Assembly: GCA_009700485.1 (NCBI GenBank)
Contig: WLLZ01000065.1
Location: 1 to 9,673 of the forward strand
Source of the DNA: Actinomycetota bacterium
GTDB lineage: Bacteria > Actinomycetota > Actinomycetes > S36-B12
Reading direction: 5' to 3'
DNA: 9,673 nt
A program made the translations under genes and the position numbers. The notes beneath the pieces are model-generated. The model was given only the letters and a program-made list of their open reading frames with translations. It made no database searches and was not told the origin of the DNA. Every line of letters starts with the position of its first letter. The stretch's first letter is position 1. This document shows positions 1-5,880 of the stretch, piece by piece.

Positions 1-927
1 CCATTTAAGACGATGGCTATTACCGTTGAGGGCGAGCTCCCCGCTGGCGTTACCGCCAAAGACGTCACCTTGGCGATCATCGCCAAGATCGGCACCGGTG
101 GTGGCCAAGGGTACGTACTGGAATATCGGGGTTCGGCAATTCGCGGACTTTCGATGGAGGGCCGTATGACTTTGTGCAACATGTCGATCGAGGCGGGGGC
201 GCGTGCCGGCATGGTGGCTCCTGACGAAACAACCTTCGACTACGTCAAAGGTCGCGAACATGCACCCACCGGGCAGGACTGGGACGACGCCGTTGCGTAT
301 TGGCGCACACTGCCCAGTGATGCCGACGCGGTTTTCGATGCTGAAGTCTTCCTTGATGCATCGACACTCAGCCCTTATGTAACTTGGGGCACCAATCCGG
401 GCCAAGGCCTACCGCTTTCAGCTTCGGTGCCCTCACCCGATGATGCGCTCGACGAAGTAGAGCGCGGTGCCATCGAGCGAGCACTCGAATACATGGACTT
501 AGTGCCTAGAACGCCACTTCGTGAAATTGCGGTGGATACTGTTTTTGTCGGCTCTTGCACCAACGGTCGCATCGAAGATCTTCGAGTTGTTGCCGACGTA
601 CTGCGTGGGCGGCAGGTGGCCGACTCGGTGCGAATGTTAATTGTGCCGGGTTCGGTGCGCGTCAAACTACAGGCCGAAGCTGAAGGATTGGACTCGGTGT
701 TCATAAATGCTGGCGCCGATTGGCGTGAGGCGGGGTGCTCAATGTGTTTAGCCATGAACCCGGACAAATTAGCCCCCGGGGAGCGCAGTGCCTCCACTTC
801 AAATCGGAACTTCGAAGGCCGTCAAGGCCCGGGTGGTCGCACCCACCTGGTGTCGCCGGGAGTAGCAGCGGCCACCGCGGTGGTCGGTACCTTGGCCGCT
901 CCCGCTGACCTTCCAAACCTCGTTTAA
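1..927 (+). CDS. leuC: 3-isopropylmalate dehydratase large subunit, C-terminal part (5' end outside window)
   Basis: Catalytic large subunit of isopropylmalate isomerase, which with LeuD converts 2-isopropylmalate to 3-isopropylmalate in cytosolic leucine biosynthesis. The reading frame is open from base 1; the ATG at 13 is internal (preceding codons read PFKT), because the text starts well inside the aconitase fold at the family stretch IAKIGTGGGQGYVLEY. About 308 residues are present of a usual 460-475. The 4Fe-4S cysteines are visible: one in GSCTNGR (codon at 556) and two in GCSMC (codons at 736 and 745). SMEGRMTLCNMSIEAGARAG and the C-terminal RNFEGRQG are also family hallmarks. The TAA stop overlaps the AAGGAG Shine-Dalgarno of leuD, so the two subunits are made from one transcript. 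Confidence 0.97.
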   Translation, partial: PFKTMAITVEGELPAGVTAKDVTLAIIAKIGTGGGQGYVLEYRGSAIRGLSMEGRMTLCNMSIEAGARAGMVAPDETTFDYVKGREHAPTGQDWDDAVAYWRTLPSDADAVFDAEVFLDASTLSPYVTWGTNPGQGLPLSASVPSPDDALDEVERGAIERALEYMDLVPRTPLREIAVDTVFVGSCTNGRIEDLRVVADVLRGRQVADSVRMLIVPGSVRVKLQAEAEGLDSVFINAGADWREAGCSMCLAMNPDKLAPGERSASTSNRNFEGRQGPGGRTHLVSPGVAAATAVVGTLAAPADLPNLV

Positions 928-937
928 GGAGCAGGCA

Positions 938-1525
938 ATGGATGCATTTACCACCCATACGGGTACCGCGGTGCCACTGCGGCGAAGTAATGTCGATACC
1001 GATCAGATCATCCCCGCCGAGTACCTCAAGCGGATTTCTCGCAACGGTTTTGAGGATGGGCTATTTGCTTCTTGGCGTAAAGATCCCGAGTTTGTCTTGA
1101 ATCAGCAGCAGCACGACGGTGCCACTATCTTGGTCGCCGGTCCCGATTTTGGTACCGGATCTTCACGTGAGCACGCCGTTTGGGCTTTGCAGAACTATGG
1201 GTTCAAAGTTGTTATTTCCTCGAGATTCGCAGATATTTTCCGGGGTAACTCGGGTAAGGGTGGGCTGCTGACGGCGCAGGTTCCGCAGGAAACCGTTGAG
1301 GCGCTTTGGTCACTGATTGAGGCGGACCCGTCGACGGCGGTAACTGTCGACCTAGATAAGCAGCAGATTCGGGCGGGCCAACTAAGCGCCGAATTCGACG
1401 TTGATGGCTATGTGCGCTGGCGGCTGATGGAGGGCTTGGACGATATTGGCATCACTTTGCAGTCGGTGGATTTGATCACAGCCTTCGAAAAGCAACGTCC
1501 GGGAATCACCCCCACCACCATTTGA
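938..1525 (+). CDS. leuD: 3-isopropylmalate dehydratase small subunit
   Basis: Small (swivel-domain) subunit of isopropylmalate isomerase, partner of LeuC. The 195-residue length is typical for actinobacterial LeuD. Recognisable family stretches are SNVDTDQIIPAEYLKR near the N terminus, ILVAGPDFGTGSSREHAVWAL around residues 65-85 (the GSSREHA signature) and SSRFADIFRGNSGKGGLL around residues 93-110. The ATG at 938 is fixed by a strong AAGGAG six bases upstream (926-931), which itself overlaps the leuC stop, implying coupled translation with leuC. It is followed by a 142-base gap before hup in which I see no convincing terminator. Confidence 0.97.
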   Translation: MDAFTTHTGTAVPLRRSNVDTDQIIPAEYLKRISRNGFEDGLFASWRKDPEFVLNQQQHDGATILVAGPDFGTGSSREHAVWALQNYGFKVVISSRFADIFRGNSGKGGLLTAQVPQETVEALWSLIEADPSTAVTVDLDKQQIRAGQLSAEFDVDGYVRWRLMEGLDDIGITLQSVDLITAFEKQRPGITPTTI

Positions 1526-1614
1526 ACGTCTTTCTGCCTTCAGCCAGCATGAGGTTACCAACATCACGGTGTGTCGAATGGCGTAATCCCTTAATTAGCA
1601 ATAGTTTTTCCCCT

Positions 1615-1643
1615 GTCGACATCCGTCGATTTTGATCTAACGT
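1615..1643 (+). promoter_or_regulatory. Candidate hup promoter with repeated GTCGA motifs
   Basis: In the 142-base leuD-hup gap, TAACGT at 1638-1643 fits an actinobacterial TANNNT -10 box. It would start transcription about 18 bases before the GTG of hup, leaving room for the GGAAGG Shine-Dalgarno at 1654-1659. The -35 position (about 1615-1620) reads GTCGAC and is not a good TTGACA match. GTCGA occurs at 1615-1619, 1625-1629 and 1642-1646. The promoter call is inference from spacing only. Confidence 0.3.
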
Positions 1644-1667
1644 CGATCCTCCTGGAAGGTTTTTCCC

Positions 1668-2030
1668 GTGAATAAGGCAGATTTGATTGATTCGGTGGCC
1701 GCAAAACTCGGTCACACCAAGCGCGACGTAACCGACATCGTTGAATCCTTCATCGAGGAGACCAAAAAGGCTGTTGCCAGCGGCGAGCGCGTTGCTCTCA
1801 GCGGCTTCGGCATCTTCGAGGCTCAGGCCCGCAAGGCCCGCCTGGGCCGTAACCCACGTACTGGTGAAACGGTGCAGATCAAGGCCACGAAGACCCCTAA
1901 GTTTCGCGCCGGCGCGGAGTTCAAGGCGGTAGTTTCGGGAAATAAGAAGGCTGCTGCTAAGAAGGCTCCGGCTAAGAAGGCTGCTGCGAAGAAGGCTCCG
2001 GCTAAGAAGGCTGCTGCGAAGAAGCGCTAA
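1668..2030 (+). CDS. hup: Actinobacterial HU nucleoid protein with lysine/alanine-rich tail
   Basis: Histone-like HU-family protein that binds and bends DNA non-specifically and compacts the nucleoid. The start is GTG at 1668, with GGAAGG eight bases upstream. Residues 1-92 are a complete HU domain: the helical dimerisation part (MNKADLIDSVAAKLG), then GFGIFEAQARKARLGRNPRTGE, whose Pro63 is the DNA-intercalating proline of the beta arm. Residues 93-120 form a basic tail of KKAAAKKAPA units, as in mycobacterial HupB and Streptomyces HupS; in mycobacteria this tail helps DNA binding and is post-translationally modified. At 120 residues it is much shorter than mycobacterial HupB (about 200+), so the tail is the minimal kind. 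leuC-leuD-hup order is conserved in actinobacteria. A strong terminator follows, so it is probably transcribed alone or as the last gene after leuCD. Confidence 0.96.
   Translation: MNKADLIDSVAAKLGHTKRDVTDIVESFIEETKKAVASGERVALSGFGIFEAQARKARLGRNPRTGETVQIKATKTPKFRAGAEFKAVVSGNKKAAAKKAPAKKAAAKKAPAKKAAAKKR
1944..2027 (+). repeat. In-frame 30-base tandem repeat encoding the HU tail
   Basis: Two full 30-base units (1944-1973 and 1974-2003) and a partial third (2004-2027) encode KKAAAKKAPA, KKAAAKKAPA and KKAAAKKR. The first two units differ at one base (GCT against GCG at the fifth codon), and the first 21 bases of the third unit match the second exactly. Such identity at the DNA level, including synonymous positions, points to recent duplication or ongoing homogenisation of the unit. 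Confidence 0.9.
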
Positions 2031-2043
2031 GCAAATTGTCCGC

Positions 2044-2080
2044 GCGAATGGCCCACCAAATTGGTGGGCCATTCGCTTTT
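2044..2080 (+). terminator. Rho-independent terminator of hup
   Basis: A perfect inverted repeat lies 14 bases after the hup stop: arm GCGAATGGCCCACC (2044-2057), loop AAATT (2058-2062), arm GGTGGGCCATTCGC (2063-2076), followed directly by TTTT (2077-2080). Complementarity actually runs 16 bases each side around one central base. Read on the minus strand the hairpin is equally stable but has no adjacent T-run, so it would be a weaker stop for the convergent small gene ending at 2099. Confidence 0.92.
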
Positions 2081-2098
2081 GACGGCTCGGAAGCGCAT

Positions 2099-2290
2099 CT
2101 ATTGTGGCAGGTGAATTGAATCCACAGCGCCAGTTGGCGACAGTGCAATAGCTAGTCGCTGGCCAACACGTAATTGAAGGAACACCGATTCGGTTACCTG
2201 CTGCTCGGTAACTTGTAGCAGCAAGCCCTCCTCTGTTGCAACTTGCGCAACTCCGTTCGGCAGCCAGCGGTGGAAAGTAGCCGCAATCAT
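2099..2290 (-). CDS. Small cold-shock-like/OB-fold-like protein encoded with cofC
   Basis: A 63-residue protein beginning MIAATFHRWLPNGVAQV. Its ATG (2290-2288) overlaps the cofC TGA as ATGA, which supports both its reality and the choice of this start over the longer frame that runs into cofC. The sequence alternates short hydrophobic stretches with Gly turns, and its second half (LRVGQRLAIAL, then GAVDSIHLP) resembles the last strands of cold-shock domains, where LRxGQxV and G-x-V-x-x-I recur. The aromatic RNP1 and RNP2 motifs (KGFGFI and VFVHF) of true CspA proteins are absent, so nucleic-acid binding is not assured. Function unknown; coupling to cofC suggests coordinated expression, not necessarily a role in F420 synthesis. 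Confidence 0.65.
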   Translation of the reverse strand: MIAATFHRWLPNGVAQVATEEGLLLQVTEQQVTESVFLQLRVGQRLAIALSPTGAVDSIHLPQ

Positions 2291-2985
2291 TGTTTGGTAT
2301 TTCGCTGTAATGCGGATTCGGTAGCTGCTCCGACACCAATACGAATCGCATCCCAAAGGTCTACTTGGGTGTCAACGTCGCGATGCACGCGCGCTAGGTC
2401 ATGGCGCTGTGATGCATTCTCCGAAAGTCCGATCTCTACGTAGCCGAGTGCTGCATGGCGAGCGCGTGAGCGTGTACCAAAAGCCGGCGTGCACCCGGCG
2501 ATGGTGTGAGACATCAACATGGTGGTGCCAATCCCTTGGGTGTCAGCGATGAACGAACGCTCGTATATGCCCGCGTATCGAAGCACGAAATCCATCACCT
2601 CACCGGTTAGGCAAGGGAGGTCACCAGCAACGATCGCAATACCTAAGCCTGGTGGGGTGAGCGAGGCCCCGAATAACGCTGCCTCGTTCAGGCCCCGGTT
2701 TGGGGATTCAGGGGCCCACAGGTGATTGGCCTCGACCGCAACTTGCTGCACGTCGGAATCGTCGGTCACCACGGTGACCTGGGCAACGGATTCTGATTCA
2801 CTAAGTGCGCTGAGAACGTCCTGCAGGAAAGCCAAAGCCAGTTCCGGGCGGGCCGGGTCGTCCGCGGGCAGTAGCCGAGTTTTAGCCCCGGTTAGGGCTT
2901 TGATGGGTAGCACTATGGCCCAACGGCTTGGTCCGTTGATCAGCCCACCGGTGATGCTCACGGGCACTACTGTGGCACGGTGCAT
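2287..2985 (-). CDS. cofC: 2-phospho-L-lactate / phosphoenolpyruvate guanylyltransferase (CofC/FbiD family)
   Basis: Guanylyltransferase that activates 2-phospho-L-lactate (archaeal CofC) or phosphoenolpyruvate (mycobacterial FbiD) with GTP, giving the donor for the next step of coenzyme F420 synthesis; which substrate applies here cannot be read from sequence. The nucleotidyltransferase fold is clear: RWAIVLPIKALTGAKTRL near the N terminus, VTVVTDDSDV, NRGLNEAAL, AIVAGDLPCL (metal/nucleotide loop), FIADTQGIGTTML, FGTRSRARHAALG and RDVDTQVDLWDA near the C terminus. From ATG at 2985 it is 232 residues, slightly longer than the usual 210-220. GTG codons at 2967 and 2961 are alternative starts, and none has a Shine-Dalgarno. 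Its start overlaps that of divergent plsC. No other F420 gene is in the window. Confidence 0.9.
   Translation of the reverse strand: MHRATVVPVSITGGLINGPSRWAIVLPIKALTGAKTRLLPADDPARPELALAFLQDVLSALSESESVAQVTVVTDDSDVQQVAVEANHLWAPESPNRGLNEAALFGASLTPPGLGIAIVAGDLPCLTGEVMDFVLRYAGIYERSFIADTQGIGTTMLMSHTIAGCTPAFGTRSRARHAALGYVEIGLSENASQRHDLARVHRDVDTQVDLWDAIRIGVGAATESALQRNTKQ
2968..2973 (+). promoter_or_regulatory. Candidate -10 box of a leaderless plsC transcript
   Basis: TACTGT fits TANNNT and is followed by exactly six bases (GGCACG) and then the GTG start of plsC at 2980, so transcription would begin at or next to the start codon. There is no Shine-Dalgarno for this GTG. No good -35 hexamer is seen, as is common for actinobacterial promoters. 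The box lies inside cofC if cofC starts at 2985. Confidence 0.45.
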
Positions 2986-3705
2986 ATAACGCGCCGCGAC
3001 CCCTTGGGTTGGGGCTATCGGGTCACCGTATTTTTGTTGACCCCGCTGCTTAACCTTCTGACGAAACGGCATTGGGAGGGCACCGATAACATCACGATGC
3101 AACAAGGTGGCATGGTGGTCGCCACTAACCACATCTCCTGGTTTGACCCGCTCGTGACTTCGCATGTCTTATGGGATAACGATCGGCCGCCGAGATTCTT
3201 GGCGAAGGAGTCTGTTTTTCGGGTCCCGATTGTGGGGGCGATTATTACGAGTGCCCAGCAAATTCGGGTATATCGCGAAACCAGCAACGCCACCGATGCG
3301 GTGCGCGATGCCATAGCAGCCGTTAATTGCGGTGAGTGTGTGGTGGTTTATCCAGAAGGCACCATCACGCGCGAACCGGACCTTTGGCCGATGACCGGCA
3401 AGACGGGGGCAGCCCGGATAGCGCTGGCCGCCGGTTGCCCATTGATTCCGATGGCGCAATGGGGGGCTCAAGATGTGATGCGCCCATACCGCAAGGAATT
3501 TCGCATCCTGCCGCGTAAAACCATGAAGATCTTGGTTGGGCCAGCCATCGACTTGTCAGATTTACGAAATCGCCCGCTCGATGCCGATACATTGCACCTT
3601 GCAACGAATCGATTGATGGATGCCCTTACCGGGCTGCTCGCGCAAATTCGTCAGGAGACCCCACCCGAGGAGCGTTACGTGTTTGACCGTGAGGAGCATT
3701 CGTGA
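2980..3705 (+). CDS. plsC: 1-acyl-sn-glycerol-3-phosphate acyltransferase (PlsC/LPLAT family)
   Basis: Membrane-associated acyltransferase expected to acylate lysophosphatidic acid to phosphatidic acid in phospholipid synthesis. All four family blocks are present: NHISWFDP at residues 50-57 (the NHx4D catalytic pair His51/Asp56), FLAKESVFRVPIVG at 73-86, YPEGTITRE at 124-132 (glycerol-phosphate binding EGT) and CPLIPMAQWG at 153-162. A short hydrophobic N-terminal helix (about residues 15-27) could anchor it to the membrane. The 241-residue length is normal. GTG at 2980 is chosen because the family N terminus (RRDPLGWGYR) starts there and a -10-like box precedes it. The last codons contain the GAGGAG Shine-Dalgarno of gpsA and the TGA overlaps its GTG. 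The acceptor could differ from lysophosphatidate, since this family is broad. Confidence 0.92.
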   Translation: MHITRRDPLGWGYRVTVFLLTPLLNLLTKRHWEGTDNITMQQGGMVVATNHISWFDPLVTSHVLWDNDRPPRFLAKESVFRVPIVGAIITSAQQIRVYRETSNATDAVRDAIAAVNCGECVVVYPEGTITREPDLWPMTGKTGAARIALAAGCPLIPMAQWGAQDVMRPYRKEFRILPRKTMKILVGPAIDLSDLRNRPLDADTLHLATNRLMDALTGLLAQIRQETPPEERYVFDREEHS

Positions 3706-4715
3706 CCGAAGTTCGGGTTGCCATCATGGGCAGTGGGTCTTGGGGCACCGCATTTGGCATGGTGCTCGCCGACGCCGGGTGTGAGGTGCTGATGTGGTCG
3801 CGCGAGGCTGCGGTGGCTCGGCAGGTTAATGAGGAGCATTTGAATTCTGCTTACCACCCCGGTATTACTCTGCCCGCTAAATTACGTGCGACAACTGATG
3901 CCAGCAAGGCTCTCGCGGGAGCTTCGATCGTGGTGCTCGCGTTGCCGTCTCAAGTATTGCGGGCCAATCTACAAACTTGGAAAGACGAGTTAGCCCCCGG
4001 AAGTGTGCTCGTAAGTTTGATGAAAGGCATTGAGTTCGGCACTTCGCTGCGGATGAGTGAAGTCATTGCAGAAGTCACCGGGGTTGAGCCCGGCCGCATC
4101 GCGGTGATTTCTGGCCCAAACTTGGCCGGTGAAATCGCGCGGCGCCAGCCAACGGCAACAACGGTCGCCTGCGCCGATGAGGCCAGCGCTTTGGCACTGC
4201 AGGAAGCCTGCACCACTGACTACTTTCGCCCGTACTGGACAACTGATGTGGTCGGCACTGAGATCGGGGGTGCGGTCAAGAACGTAATCGCACTTGCCAA
4301 CGGTATCGCGGTCGGTATGGGGCTCGGAGAGAACTCGCAGGCCTCTTTAATTACCCGGGGGCTCGCTGAGATGGCTCGCCTCGGTGTTGCCCTTGGAGCC
4401 GACCCGCTGACCTTCCAGGGCTTAGCGGGCGTCGGGGATCTGGTGGCCACCTGCCAATCACCCCTATCGCGCAACCGCTCCTTCGGTGAAAACCTTGGGC
4501 GCGGTTTAACGGTTGAGCAAACGATCGAAGTTACCAAGCAGACCTGCGAGGGCTATAAGAGTTGCCAGCCGATTCTTGACCTAGCCAAACTTTACAACGT
4601 AGAAATGCCAATCACCGAGCAGGTGGTAGCCGTGCTTCATCACGGTCAGTCCCCGAAAATGATGGCCTCTGCATTTATGTCCCGCGATACTAAGCGCGAA
4701 AGTGCGCTCACCTAG
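3702..4715 (+). CDS. gpsA: NAD(P)-dependent glycerol-3-phosphate dehydrogenase
   Basis: Cytosolic enzyme reducing dihydroxyacetone phosphate to sn-glycerol-3-phosphate, the backbone for membrane lipids. The Rossmann motif GSGSWG (residues 10-15, GxGxxG) opens the protein. ISGPNLAGEIA and the catalytic-lysine stretch GGAVKNVIALANGIAVG follow (Lys193), then ENSQASLITRGLAEM and GVGDLVATC with SRNRSFG, the family's substrate-binding segment. The 337-residue length is standard. GTG at 3702 overlaps the plsC TGA (GTGA), with GAGGAG at 3691-3696 five bases upstream, so translation is coupled to plsC. This pairing places production of glycerol-3-phosphate and its later acylation in one transcript. 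The stop lies only three bases from the stop of the convergent gene. Confidence 0.96.
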   Translation: MTEVRVAIMGSGSWGTAFGMVLADAGCEVLMWSREAAVARQVNEEHLNSAYHPGITLPAKLRATTDASKALAGASIVVLALPSQVLRANLQTWKDELAPGSVLVSLMKGIEFGTSLRMSEVIAEVTGVEPGRIAVISGPNLAGEIARRQPTATTVACADEASALALQEACTTDYFRPYWTTDVVGTEIGGAVKNVIALANGIAVGMGLGENSQASLITRGLAEMARLGVALGADPLTFQGLAGVGDLVATCQSPLSRNRSFGENLGRGLTVEQTIEVTKQTCEGYKSCQPILDLAKLYNVEMPITEQVVAVLHHGQSPKMMASAFMSRDTKRESALT

Positions 4716-4728
4716 GTCTTACGTGAGC
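4706..4728. terminator. Weak hairpin across the facing gpsA and cystathionine-enzyme stop codons
   Basis: GCTCAC (4706-4711) pairs with GTGAGC (4723-4728) around an 11-base loop, and the outer bases allow further pairing with a bulge (GTGC outside one arm, AC outside the other). It contains both stop codons of the convergent genes. Neither side has a T-run, so if it terminates transcription it does so weakly or with Rho. Confidence 0.3.
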
Positions 4729-5816
4729 ACCGAGTCCAAAGCCTGCTTGAGATCACGCCAGAGGTCGTCGGCATTTTCAATGCCGAAGGATAAGCGGATT
4801 AAGTTCTCGGGGACGCTCGCGCTTTCAAGTGGCCAGCGGCGCCGACGTTCAAGGAGCGACTCAACTCCACCAAGGCTGGTCGCATAAGTCCAAATATCGG
4901 TATTTTCGCAAACCTCATCTGCCGCATCGGAGCCTTGGGAAATATCGATGGCCGCCATAGTGCCAAACCCTGGGTAGCGCACCCTTGAGACTGCCGGGTG
5001 CTCTGCCAACAGAGCAACAATCGATTTGGCATTCTCCTGTGCCTTTTCAATGCGAATGGCCAAGGTGCGGATACCCCTTAATGCCAAATAGCAGTCAAAG
5101 GCACTTGGCAGTGCACCGAGGAGAACTCGCCGCGTGCGAATCTTCTCGGCAATCTCAGGGTCGGTTGAGACTAAGGCACCGAGTAGCAAATCTGAGTGTC
5201 CGCTCAATGCTTTGGTGACACTGTGCATGACGATGTCAGCGCCGTCGTTAATTGGCTGCTGCAAAATGGGGGTAGCGAAAGTGTTATCGACCAAGACCAA
5301 GGCGCCGTTGGCGTGAGCGGCGGTAATACAGGTGGGTAGATCAGCAACCTGCAGCATTGGATTTGTTGGTGATTCAATCCACAGCATGGCTGCGCCCTTG
5401 CAGGCGGCCACTACAGCGGTGGTGTCGTCAACTTCAACAATTCGAAGTTGGATCCGGCCAATCTCCTCAAGTTCGCGCAAGCGCACAGCCACGCCCGTGT
5501 AGGCAGCACTTGGCGCAACCACCACCGCGCCCATTGGTACGAGGTCCATGGCGGCATTTGCGGCGGCCATTCCCGAGGCGAATACGGTCGCGAGCCCACC
5601 TTCGAGCCCACCGATAACGTCTTCGAGTGCATGTGAGGTGGGGGAGTCGTAACGTGCGTACTCCATGGGGCCACCCGCGATAAAACTGGAGGCTGGCGCG
5701 ATCGGGGTGTTGAGCGGCGCATCGGGGACGCGCTCTGGCCGCCCGGCTGACACCACAAAGGTTTCAACGGATTGGCCGTGGCCGGTGGTGCCTTCAGGAA
5801 CGCTAGGTACGGGCAT
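4719..5816 (-). CDS. Trans-sulfuration family PLP enzyme (cystathionine gamma-lyase/synthase type)
   Basis: Cys/Met-metabolism PLP-dependent enzyme, probably a cystathionine gamma-lyase or synthase linking cysteine and methionine metabolism; the two activities cannot be told apart here. Numbering from ATG at 5816 (365 residues): YARYDSP near 53-59 supplies the Tyr/Arg that contact the PLP phosphate of the neighbouring subunit, FASGMAA near 79-85, active-site Tyr106, ESPTNP near 148-153, VDNTFATP with the PLP-binding Asp177, and SVTKALSGH with the Schiff-base Lys202. SLGGVES and LIRLSFGIE (substrate-carboxylate Arg) close the protein. The stretch RVRYPGFGTMAAIDI seems to lack a loop of some 15-20 residues found in many relatives. 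The start is uncertain: ATG codons also lie at 5834 and 5897; 5816 is preferred for its -10-like box and the divergent ddl promoter. Confidence 0.9.
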   Translation of the reverse strand: MPVPSVPEGTTGHGQSVETFVVSAGRPERVPDAPLNTPIAPASSFIAGGPMEYARYDSPTSHALEDVIGGLEGGLATVFASGMAAANAAMDLVPMGAVVVAPSAAYTGVAVRLRELEEIGRIQLRIVEVDDTTAVVAACKGAAMLWIESPTNPMLQVADLPTCITAAHANGALVLVDNTFATPILQQPINDGADIVMHSVTKALSGHSDLLLGALVSTDPEIAEKIRTRRVLLGALPSAFDCYLALRGIRTLAIRIEKAQENAKSIVALLAEHPAVSRVRYPGFGTMAAIDISQGSDAADEVCENTDIWTYATSLGGVESLLERRRRWPLESASVPENLIRLSFGIENADDLWRDLKQALDSVLT

Positions 5817-5823
5817 GGCATCA

Positions 5824-5829
5824 AGATTA
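5824..5829 (-). promoter_or_regulatory. Candidate -10 box of a leaderless cystathionine-enzyme transcript
   Basis: On the minus strand TAATCT fits TANNNT well and is followed by seven bases (TGATGCC) and the ATG at 5816. No Shine-Dalgarno precedes any candidate start of this gene. If the box is real, the ATG at 5834 upstream of it cannot be the start from this promoter. Confidence 0.4.
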
Positions 5830-5850
5830 GCCATGCACCCGGTGGTTATC

Positions 5851-5861
5851 GACTCAGAGTC
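5851..5861. promoter_or_regulatory. Small palindrome between divergent promoters
   Basis: GACTC A GAGTC is a perfect 11-base palindrome in the 64-base gap between the divergent starts at 5816 and 5881, seven bases upstream of the putative ddl -10. Its position would suit an operator, but five-base arms can arise by chance. Confidence 0.25.
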
Positions 5862-5868
5862 CAGCAGA

Positions 5869-5874
5869 TACGGT
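5869..5874 (+). promoter_or_regulatory. Candidate -10 box of a leaderless ddl transcript
   Basis: TACGGT (TANNNT) is followed by six bases (CTGAGG) and the GTG at 5881, the same layout as at plsC. The -35 position for a 17-base spacer reads TTATCG, a poor match. Confidence 0.42.
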
Positions 5875-5880
5875 CTGAGG

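Noticed and set aside
1506..2351. 281-residue open frame on the minus strand with a repeated Leu/Ser/Arg stretch
   Set aside because: It runs antisense through hup and its terminator; the Leu/Ser/Arg repeat is the reverse reading of the HU tail repeat. No known family features and no start signal.
2986..3165. Upstream extension of the cofC frame
   Set aside because: It is antisense to conserved plsC coding sequence and resembles nothing in the CofC family.
3690..3840. Eleven-base direct repeat TGAGGAGCATT at 3690-3700 and 3830-3840
   Set aside because: The first copy is the gpsA Shine-Dalgarno region; the second lies inside gpsA coding sequence with no downstream start of note. Probably chance.
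5665..5880. Upstream extension of the ddl frame
   Set aside because: It lies mostly within the opposite cystathionine gene and encodes no Ddl-like sequence; homologues start a few residues before IAVIFGG.
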